A program made the translations under genes and the position numbers. Of a stretch of 56,155 nt of DNA, positions 38,201 to 50,200 are shown piece by piece (position 1 is the stretch's first letter; the number at the start of each line of letters is the position of its first letter). The DNA comes from Lingula anatina (Eukaryota; Brachiopoda; Lingulata; Lingulida; Lingulidae). The stretch spans positions 1 to 56,155 of the forward strand of contig NW_019773668.1 in assembly GCF_001039355.2 (NCBI RefSeq), read 5' to 3'. The notes under the pieces are model-generated. The model had not been told where the DNA came from. It did no database searches and saw nothing but the letters and a program-made list of their open reading frames with translations.

Positions 38201-41200
38201 ATTTTAAAAGTGTGTTGCCCATTTAAAATAATATTATACTATGTAAAATGCATTCAAGCACCTAGAGATCTGTTGTAGGTTTTACAAAGAGCATTTGATA
38301 AAACAGTGGATGCTGTGTCGCACTATGTCCTGGCAGAGGCCAAGTAAGTACATTAATGGAGCAATCTTTTTATTTTTAGTCTCCTATTCAAATGCATTTT
38401 GATGATTCTATTTAAGTCATATGATTAGATTATCAGGTTTGAAAAAATACTGAAATTGTGTGAAGCATTTTATTGCTTTATATATATTTATATCTAAAGG
38501 ATACTGATCGAAGATTGCAAATATTTAAAAAGTTGAATTAATTTTATCAAATTCTTTTTAATTTAGACCCAAGATGCGACTGAGTGAAGTGGGCATGTTC
38601 AAGACCTGTCTCAACCTCTTGTCGGCCATGTTAGCAGACAACATTGAGATTGGTGGTGAGCTACACATAGAGAGACTGTATCTGTTTTGTCTGATCTGGT
38701 CATTTGGTGGACTACTGGACAAGGGAGACAGGAAGGGATTCAGTGATCTGGTCAAGACATTGTCATCTGCGTAAGTATAGTTTAGGAAAAGCCTTAATTC
38801 TCCTGGTCAACATGAGCCCCATCTGGTGTCAAGGGGGTGAAATGCATGTAGGCCATGGCTGGTGACTTTAAGTTCCTGTTCATGCCATTCATTTTATTTA
38901 CTGTTACTTTTCAGTGACTCTCATTATGGATTCGCTCATTTTGCAATGGAATTATTCAGTTGGCACATTTAATCATAAATTGTTTGTTTTAAGTGGACAG
39001 TAGACATGTTCACCACAACAGAAATGCCAAAATTTATCAGATCTTTCAAAAGGGAAAACCTAGAAATCATTGTATTTTGCAAGATAGCAAAACAGAACCT
39101 TTCAGCATATTTTGAACATAATCCCCATTGTTAATTCCAGTCTCCCGGATGATGACCGTGATATCTGTGTATTTGACTATTATGTGGATGAGTCAGGAGA
39201 GTGGGACCCCTGGGTCTCTAGGGTACCAGAGGCCATTTACACAGACAACAAGGACATCTTGGGGCAGGTGTTTGTGGACACTGTGGACACAGTAAGTCAA
39301 TTACTATCTAATTGAATTAATTATGTTTAGAAAGTTGGACCCTGGTGATTTCAGAGTACATGAAGCTTTCTATGCAGATTAGATTTGAATTTTTTTATTG
39401 AAAGATTTTGCATCAGAGTAAAACTACTCTGTTGACACTGCTTCTACTTGAGTTATACTATTCTTATGAAAAATATAATTTTCTACAGATCCGCACCCGT
39501 GTGTTCCTGGAGTTTGCCTGTGCCTCAGGACAGAATGTGTTGCTAGTGGGACCTCCAGGCTCTGGCAAGACCACCATGGTCAATGAGTTCATTGATGCCC
39601 AGGGTGAGGAGGAGGATTTTTTTTTTTATATTTAAATAGAAATGCAATATTAAGTAACTCTTCTGTTTAAAAAAAAAAGTTTATTATAGAATATAAATGA
39701 AATGGCTAAATATGGATGGGAAATTATTTATTAGTCCAATTCATGTGAAGCAACACTAAGTTGTCATTCACATTATTTTGTTTGATTTCTTAAGTTCAAA
39801 ATTTCATTGGCTTTGGGACAGAAGTATTTTCTTCAGCAGGCTTAAACCTTGATTTATTGTCTTTTGTCCTTGCAGACAACCAGGTTCAGATAGGGAAGAG
39901 ACTGGTATACTCTGGTGCCTCCACAGCCAAACAACTGCAGCAGTTTATTGAAGCTAACATATACCACAGACAGGGTATCTACACGTGAAAATTCAGAATG
40001 TTGGGCATGGGAACTAGTTTCAGCAAATAAAAACATTAACATTTTAAGAGATAAAGTCTTTGATAATCATTTTTATACACGAAATTGTCACTTCCTTGAT
40101 GAAGTGATGTGCCAACAGTGTATAAATCTTTATTTTTCTTTAAAGAGTCTTTACTATTAAATTTTTATCTTCAGGATTTGTTTATGGTGCCAAGGAGAAC
40201 AAAAGACTTCAGATTTTCATTGATGACCTCAATATGCCTGTAGCTGACAGTCAGGGAGTGCAGAGATGCAATGAGGTAAAAAACAGCAACTTTATTCATT
40301 TTTTGACGAAAACAAAAGCTACCAAGAGAGATGTTATTCATTGTTGATAAATTTAGGCAAACAACTACTGTCTTAAACCATAGAAGTCATTCTATTACAA
40401 AGTTATTGAGTGGTATAACTCTTGATAATGGTATGCAGATTATGGATTCAATTGTATCAGGATATATGGTGGTAATGTAATACTTATTGCACCAACAAAG
40501 TAAGTTATATTTATTTAAGTTACAGAGAGTAACATTAAATTCAGCTTTTAATTTTCAATTTCAACATTACTCTTTCAGCTCCTGAGACAACTTTTAGATG
40601 ACCGAACTCTCTGCACACTACAGAAGCCATTTGAATGGAGGACCATAGAAGGCCTGATTATCTTTGCCACTATGTCTATGAGTGAATATCCCAGTGCCAA
40701 GAACAGAAAACTGGAAGAAAGGCTGATGGTAAGTTGCTGTTTCTTTTAGACTGAATGAATCTTGGTCTATGCACTTGTGTATCTCTGTTGACAGGTAGTG
40801 AGAGGAATAAGAGATATTAAGATATATATTTGTTCAGATTGCTGTTTTTTTTATTTGTTATTTTTATTTTTTGTGAATTTGGATCGATTTAAACTTTCTC
40901 TTATGCTTTGGATCGATTTTTAATGTCTTTTTTATATGGTACATATTTTCTATAATACATAAATAAACACAGTCTTCTATCATATGAACATAAAGGCCAT
41001 CCTCTAGGTTATCCTCAAAACATTCCAATGAAAAGGAACATTTAAAAGATTATATTCAGAGGACTGTTAAACTTGAACAGCCTCTTTCCATTGTTTAAAC
41101 TTATCTTTTGTTATCTTTCCAGCGTCACTTTGCTGTGTTCCACCTGCCATCCCCCGTGAAGGATGGTCTGCAGAGAATTGTGAATGGAGTACTGGAGGTG

Positions 41201-44200
41201 GGTGATCCAAGATCATAGTATAGAAACTTCTCTATTTATACATGTACTACAATATTTCATGGTTATTATGATTAAAGAAATGTACAGAGGTGGTGTATCT
41301 GATGTATTAAATGAAGAACTAATGTGGAATAGATAATTTTATTAGAATCAGTGGGTAAGTTTTCAGTGTAGGTTGTTTTAAATAATGTTGTTATTAGTTA
41401 AAGTACATGAAAGTGCAAAAAGTTTCCATTCTCAAAGCAGCAATAATCCATCTTGCTTAACTCAGAATTTAAATAATGAATTGTTCTTCTTCCTCCCCAG
41501 GGTAACATGACAGCAGGAGACAAGCCAGCTTTGGAGCAGGAACTACACAACTCCATAGTGACCGCCTCCTGTAAGACACTGACTGCTGTCCAAGATGTGC
41601 TCAGACCCACACCTATGCCAGGAAGATACCATTACCTGTTCACTTTGAAGGACTTGATCACATGCTTTCAGGTGAGATATCTTTGCCCAGCCTGTAAACA
41701 GTTTGATTCTATATTGTGAATAGAATGTACAGCTGTGATTTATTACCTGGGAATCTTTGATGGGACAAAATTTACATTGGAGTAAAAAAAGTAAAGCATG
41801 CTGGAAAAAGCTAGCATTTAGTCTGTTTTTAAATGCAGTTACAACCCCCATATTATGCATTAACATTTGATAAAAATGTCTGATTTTTTGCTTAACACAT
41901 CAAGTGCAAAAAAGTAATGTTCTAAGCATGATTTAATGATGTACGTATAAAACTGAATGAGAGAAACAGAATTTTCAAAACATTTTATAACCTGATCATG
42001 TCATCCTTGTCAGTGTCTGAAGCGTCTCCCTGATGAGAACCGCGCGGAGGATGTGACAGTGATATCTCTGTGGAGACATGAGATGAACAGAATCATGAAG
42101 GACAAGATCTGCAGACAGTGTGATATCAACTGGCTAGAGGGGACACTGGAGAAGGTGGTGGATGAGGTGGGTTTTAAAAGAAAACAAAAAGCTACCAATT
42201 ACCCAGATATGAACTGAAAAGTCTGGTTGTTGGTGATAGCATCAGATGAACTTTTGAACTTTGTTACAGTTTATTTGTTTCAATGTTACATGGTGATAAA
42301 CTAAAAGGAACGTATTCAATTTGTTACTTTGAATGTGAGAGTGCCAGTTTTATAGTTTCTTCCTCATACTGAAATTATTTTGGATTTCTCATGGAAACAC
42401 ATTGCAAACAGTCTTACTTGATATATTTTGTTACTGATTTAATAGATTTGATAGATTTTTTTTACTTATTGTAGGAAAATACAGGAAGCAGATTTTTCTC
42501 AGTCTTCTAATGAAGTTTCAATGTCGACATTTACATCAAAATACAATTTTCTTTTTTCCCCTAGACATGGCCAGGTATGGCAGACCAGCTGTATGAGAAC
42601 TTTGTGACATTCCCCATTGATACCAGAGTGTACCAGAGACCAGTGACCTCTCTATCACAGAAACAAGTCAAGGTAGGCAAGGGTGTGCAGGAAGGTGTAT
42701 TCAGATAGAACTGAGACTGTCTGTCTGACATCATTAAAACACCAGTTGTCACAGCAATTAAAACTCCAAGATGCAATGCCATCTCTATGTGATTTATATA
42801 ATTCAAACACTCAGTGATAACTGAAAAAAATTTTAGTATAACTGATTATGAATGAATAACTGAATAAATAAGGAAAGAAATAGGAAATAAACATTAAAAA
42901 GAATTTTTTGCCAAATAAATTAAAGAAACTATCTGTAGACTATTTTTATTACAGTTGTTCAATGCAGTCTGTACTATTAAAATTTTTCTGATAATTCTCA
43001 GTATTTCATGACCCTGTTGTTTCCAGGTTGTTCTTCAGCCAATCCAGAGTTTCCATGATGTCCATAACTGCCTGTTTGCCCACCTGACCAGATACAATGA
43101 GGAGTTTGGTAACACCCAACTGGACATCATGTTATCTGACCATATCATAGCACACGTGGTCAGGATGCACAGAGTGCTCAGTTTCCATCATGGGTGAGAT
43201 ATTTTTAAAATTTTATCATAGATCAAACATTTTAACTTATAATTTCCTGCTTACCATGCATAAGTTATGTAATGAGCGGAATTTTCTCCCTTTGGAATGC
43301 TCTTTTTAGAATATTGAATGTAATTTTGTCTTTAAAACATAAAGGTTTTCAGAGTTCTTGTAGAGCAAGAAATAAGATATTGCAATTGGTTTATCATGTG
43401 GTCACTGGTTTTTCATTATTGGGTTTACCTAAACCTTCCTTGTCTTAGTGATCTTTTTATATTTGATATTCTTATTTCCAGTGGTAACTTTCTGTTTATT
43501 GGTGCCATTGGGTCACACCTGGCCCTACTGGTCAAGCTGGCCCTCCATGTGGCTGACATAGAGATCCACCCAGTAGACTCCTCCAAACAGAACACTTTCT
43601 TTGATGGCCTCAGGTCTGCAGTGAGACTGAGTGGAGCCGAGGGCAAGATTATATCTCTTATGTTCACTGTGAGTTGATGGTGTTGTCATTATCATTTGGT
43701 GCATTCTAATAATATTTTTTAGAACACTAGTTGAACATAGATTAAATATTGAATTATACTCTGTGTAGAAATTGATCATTAGACGTGTTTATTGTCCACC
43801 AAATATATTTTAGATGATTTTTTTTGGTGTGCAGCTCACGCGGATCTACAAGAAAGAGTAACGTCTGAAGATATCTTTTGTATATTTTTTTGTTTCACCC
43901 CTTCCAGGCCCGTGATCTCCATGATGACATGTACCTGGATGCCATCAACAGTTTACTGGTGTGTGGAGAATATCCTCACTTGCTGTCTAATGATGAACTG
44001 GATGGACTGCTACAGGTGAGATCTAACTCTACATCTGTCAGTGCTTACCCATCACAATACAGTTTGANTCTGAAGATATCTTTTTGTATATTTTTTTGTT
44101 TCACCCCTTCCAGGCCCGTGATCTCCATGATGACATGTACCTGGATGCCATCAACAGTTTACTGGTGTGTGGAGAATATCCTCACTTGCTGTCTAATGAT

Positions 44201-47200
44201 GAACTGGATGGACTGCTACAGGTGAGATCTAACTCTACATCTGTCAGTGCTTACCCATCACAATACAGTTTGATAGTATAGATTTTATTATTATTATTAT
44301 ATTGCAGTTCCATAGCATCAGTTTTGCTTAATTTGGCTGTGATCATAGAAATATTACTATATGTAATTATACACATTCATCCTATAGAACTAGCAGTAAT
44401 TCCATTAGATAGATGCATTTTGATGTTTGTAAAGGACTTTGGTCTGAATTTTGCCTTCACACTGAGAGTAAAATTTGCTCAGTCCTGATATCCTCCTTCT
44501 GTTTCACCCAGGCCATTGGCCCAGCACTAAAGAGGGAGTTCCCTAATATGGCCCAGGACCCTATGAAGTACTTTGTGTCCAGAATTAAGAGTAACCTCCA
44601 TATCATAATGTGCTTGCCTCCAAACCACAGACTTCTGAAGACTGCTTCCATGTATGTATTTGCATTTAATATCCTTAAGTGATTATGTTTTATTTGACTT
44701 GTAGTGTCTCCAGATTTCTTGAAGTGTCTTTAGTTGAAGGTGCTACTCAAAATATCAAGTAAATCTGAAAAATTTTGAATTTGCTAAGGTAACTATTATA
44801 TCTAGATTTTAAGTTCCATACACATGTGGCATTCAGTAAGAACATATCATTATTTAATTGAGTTTATGTCTTATATTATGTCACCTAATTCCAGCCAATA
44901 CCCAGGTCTGCTGAGTGGGTGTCAGATCAACTGGATGTGTGACTGGCCTCAGGATGCTCTCATGGGAGAGGCAGCTTATTATATCAATATTAACAAACTG
45001 GTGGAGGATAATGTGGACTTGAGGTAGGTCTGGGTAGACATTGTTCAGCTTTTAGGGGTATCAATTTAACTATTTTTAATATATGAAATTGGTCTGAATT
45101 GGTGTGTATTGAATTGAAATGTTTTCATTTACTGTTTAAGTTTTTTTATAACTCATAGTATTTTTTCAGTAGAGCCTGCATAAGGCACATTTTGAAAATT
45201 ACTAAATCAGAAAAAGATAAATTCTGATTTTTTAAAAGCTGTCAGCATGATTATCTGTTCATTAAATCTCAGTAATGACAGCTGTTATAATCCATAACTT
45301 TATTTATTTATTTTTTTTTTTTAATTTCAGTGAGAACCTGACTACGTGCTTGGCAAACATCCACAGTTTTGGTCTACGTGACTGCAAGCAGATGCCGTGG
45401 GCAGGAAACCTGGCACCAGAAATTGCTATGGTGCAGGTGTACCTACAGGAGAAGAAGAGGGGAGAGCAACTCATCAAATATAAGAATGTCAACCTCCCAA
45501 ATCTTCCATACGCCAAGTCTATCATGGCTGAACAGATCAGGTATCTTCAAAAGGAGATCTTTTTCTCTAAAGGGATAAAGGATTTCCTTGGATCTCTCAA
45601 TTTTTGAAGATTTTTGTTTGTTTTGCCTGCAAATGTTGTTTTTCTGAATATTATAGAAGTCCATATTTTGATACTTTACTTGGCGTTTCAGAGCTGTACA
45701 CAAGAACTTAGATGAGCCAGCCAAGAATGAGGTGTTCATAGGCCCCACTACATACAGAAGACTGATGGACTGCTTCAAGCATATTTACTCCACCAAATGT
45801 AAACAGAGGACAGAGACAGTGTCCCAACTCAAGTAAATTGTTTATAGGGACAGTAGAACCATAGGGCATATCTTAGATGTACTTTAAGATAAATATATTT
45901 CATTTACTTTTTCTTCTTAATAATCACATTGATGTATAAATTGGACATTTGAAGCCTTATTGATGGGGGGCAATTCATTATATTAGATGTAATAGATCTT
46001 AAGTAACATTTTTTTAAACTTTAACTTCACAATTTATCAACACATTGAAATCCTGTTTCATGATTATATTATTATCTTTTAGGAGAGTACTGTACACATT
46101 GGACATTACAAGAGAAGATGGCAAAATCATGAAGGAAGCCATCAAAAACATCAAAGAAAAATATGAAAATGCCAAGATAAGGACCAGTAACTTGTTGAGG
46201 TCATTGACCCTGAAGGCCACAGTTCTTGAGAAGCTCAAAGCCAGGATTGGTATGGCAACCTCCCTTAGTGCCTTCCTGCAACTCAACGAGGTGTCTTCAG
46301 ATGAGGAGGATGAAGAGGAGCTGCTGCAGAAAGGTAAGCTGTCAGCTGTTGATAATCTGGTGCACAGCAAGTGTCTTGTACAAAGCAGGTGTATTGTGCA
46401 TTCAAACTGTATATGCTTAAGTCAGCATTGTAACATGAACACTTGTTTGTATAAACTCAATTTGATAATTGAAGGCTCTGTAGTTTGTTTTTCTGAAACA
46501 ATGTTAAACATTTTGTTATGCCTGATATTCTTTGAATTGATTGGTGGAAAAGCAATCGCCTTTCTGACTTCTTATTCGATTAAAATGTTCAAGTTATTTT
46601 TAGTACATGAAGTTAGCACTAGCATTTCCCTTTCATTTGCAGAAGAATATGATGATTATGATAAAGAATTTGACAGACTCAGGGAGACAAAATTGAAAAC
46701 CAGACAAGTGAAAGCAGTGGAGGAACTGGCTGCAGCTAAGAAGAAGGTAGAAGAGTGGAGAAAGAACCTTGAATATGCTAAGGAACAAGTGAGTGTTTTT
46801 ATCATCAATTTGGTAATTAATTAATTATGAATTTTAAAAAGCATTCTGAGTAATGTTTTTAAAGTCAAACCAGCTTGCTTTGAGAAAATTTAGTGAGTGG
46901 ATAATCAAATTTATGATAAACATATTTTTTATTAATGTATAGCTTTTAAATTTTTTGATGTATACTTAAATCAAAAAAGGTGGCCTTGAACTAAGACACT
47001 TTATAAAAGTCATAAAATGAGACAACACTTCCTATTTTAATTAAGGCAATACTATAATTATTTTACTTCAGGTATTACACTGGAAGGGCAAGGTGGATCG
47101 TTCCTGTATTGAGAGACTGAGAGCATTCCAGAACCCTCCAATGTTGGTGGGTCACGTAATGGAGATGGTTATGACACTGATTGGAAAGCGAGGCTATGGC

Positions 47201-50200
47201 GGTCCAGTGAAAAGTGAAAACAGAGACGCCAAGGAAGAAAATAGGGCGACGTCTGCCAGTTCCAGTAGCACAAGGTTTACGGCAACCAAGAAAGGTATGA
47301 TTTTGGGCAAGGGTAAAGAATTTGACATTATTGATCTTATTAGAATTTAAGAATTATTTTATTTTTAAAAACTTTCTTACTAGATCTTCAGTAAAGGTAT
47401 TTACTTGCAGGTTTTCAATGCTTTGTTGCCTAGCTTGTGTAAAAACTTTTCACTCATTTTAGGTTCATATGTCTGCTCTTGCCGCTGGCAATATGTTACC
47501 AATTTTTCCTTTTTCTTCTTTTGATTTGTGTAAAATGGCGTTTGCTTTAAGAATCCACGGAACCGTAAATTTTACCTTATATATTGTTTAGGTTTTTATA
47601 GGAGGATAAGTAGCTATGACGATGATGATCAGAGGTTTTCAGGTGGATTAAATAATTTTTTGTATTTCACTTTCATTCCCACCATGTCCTTGCCACTGAC
47701 ACCACAGTGCTTCAGTAAAATGAGCACAAAGACTGTTCAGACACTAATTGCTGCAATCTCATTAGATTTCTATTGAGAGGAGCAGAGTTTCACTGCACAA
47801 CAATCATTGTTATTTTGTTATTATTATTTTTGTATTCAACCCATTAACTTATTTTATTGCATTTTTATTTCATTCACCAATTTTATTTATATTTGGCCTC
47901 TAGCCTTAGCCCCTCACTACTATGCTTTTCAAGAAATCTTCAGTTCTTTTCAGTAATTTTCAGCTTTATCACACTATTATCACCACGATGTTCCTGTTAG
48001 TGCTAACAATTTTTGTTCACACAAATGTCAGTCTATCCATTAACTATCAAGTGCTTTATATTATTTGTCTGTTGATAAAAAAAAGGTAGCTGGAGCCTAA
48101 TAGATAAACTTGTCTGGTAATTTCAGTCATAAAGGATCCTGTTTTGGACACATTATCCCACTTATCATATTGTATTTCATCTTTAAGAAAGTGCACCTGA
48201 TCAAAGTGACAAAATAGATATAAAATGATACATAATTGAGAAAGCTTTACACATTGATATTGCTATTATTACAACCTGTTTGTCACTGAATATTGCAGTG
48301 AACTCCACGAAAGATGTCCCAGAAAAGTTTGACCGTGGCAAGTGGAAGAATATGCAGTCATCCATGACAGATTCCATGAAGTTTGTAGACATGTTGCACA
48401 ATGTACCATGGGAAGATGGTCTGCCAGATGCCACTCTCAAATGTTAGTACATAGTTATTTATTTTTTACTGCAACTAATTTGATTTTGATCCAGTGATCC
48501 TTACAAAAATGACTCTTCTGCAAAGTGCAATGTTTGGTGATAACTTTTGAAAAGCAGTAAAAAAAGTGGTCAAATTTTTAAAAAGATCGCAAATCAGAAC
48601 TTTTCTGATTTAAACTTGGAAAATGTGTTTATGATTTCAGTTGTGTAATTAAATTATGCCAGAATGATAAAGTTTTTATGTTGATATTTCAGCTGTTGAG
48701 AGCTACCTTGCCAGGGGTGTTGATGGTGGTCTTGGGGTGACAGGAGAGGGTTCCATGCTGGAAAATGCTGCAGGTAAGAATTATGATTGTATTTCCTGTC
48801 AAGATATAGTATCTCTGAAAATAGCATCTCCCTTTTTATCATTGATTTGAGCAGGAAATGTGAGTTGAAATCTATGATCTTGTAGCTTGTTCCCTTTTAT
48901 AGAAATCACTTGAAAATTTGGTTGGACTATCTTATAGCTATTCACAGAATAGAACATAAGTGTTGGTGGACCAGTATAGAAATTCAGAGGTCAAATTAGG
49001 TTTACTTAGTATTTTAACTTGCTTTTCCAGACAAAAGTTTTGTTGCATCCCGGCGTTCCCCGTCTCCAGATAACTCTAAAGGCATCACGGTGGCTGCGGC
49101 CAAGTATTCCAGTGAGGATGCTGTGGTCCTGGTACAGTACACCATTGCCATAGTAGAGTACACCACACTGTGTGCCCCTCTGAAGGCAGCACTGGAGAGA
49201 CAACATGAACTGGAGAGGGAGATTGAAGAGAATGAGCGGCTTAAGAGAGAGAAGGAGGCAGAGGTATGGTTTGTATGTGTGTGGTAATATTGGTGTATCT
49301 GTGTTGTATAGGGTGACCACAAAGTTGTTGTTTTTATTGATATTTTGATGTTGTGACTGAAATGAGTACAAGTTGTCAGCATATTTTTGTTACTGTTTTA
49401 CCATACATGGTGCTATGGGGTCAATATGTGTAGTAATATTTTGGTTGTACCCACGTCTTTGGCTTTTTTATCGATATAAAGGGAACCCTAATAAATTAAA
49501 CGAAACATTTAAAGACATGCTTTATTTTTACTTTGTTTCTCTCTTCAGACCCCATTGTAAGAAATCTTTCAGTGAACCATTACAGATATTTTTAAATGTT
49601 TTGTCCACAAAGGCATAACCCGACCTGTTATATGCATTTCATGGATGTCAAAACATTGTCAAATTATGCTGGGTTCACAAGTACATGTTAGATATATCAT
49701 TACCTCTGTCCTATATCTGTTCTTTTTAGGACTCATCATTTATAATTTGCCAAATGGATGCATGCAGGGAATTTTAGAACAATGTTTTCAGATATAAATG
49801 ATTTATTAGGTATTCCAGCTATAACACTATTGTGCAAAACAATTATCAATGGACATTGAAGATCTATTACACTCTTGTTGAAAATTCATATGAATATTGG
49901 TTAGATATTGTTGGTACTCTCCAGTGGTTGCACATTTGTGACAAAAAATTTTTGCATGTATATGTCAGATTTGGATAGCTTTTAGAACATGTTTTTACAG
50001 CAACAATTAAGGACTTTTTAAAAATAACATTGAGGTAATGATTATCCCATTCCATCTCTTTGCAAATATAGGAGCAAGCAAAGGAGGAAAAGCTCAAGGT
50101 ATTTAAGGGCATCATTTCATGTTATGAAGATTACAGTTATAATTATTGAAATTAACTAAAAGATGTAGATAATGATCTAAAACATAAGTAAAACAATACT

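Noticed and set aside
46334-46642. Read-through of dynein exons 68 and 69 as one long exon
   Set aside because: The intervening frame is open by chance, but GTAAGC and TTTGCAG splice sites are good and the intervening peptide is not coiled-coil-like. Retention remains possible.
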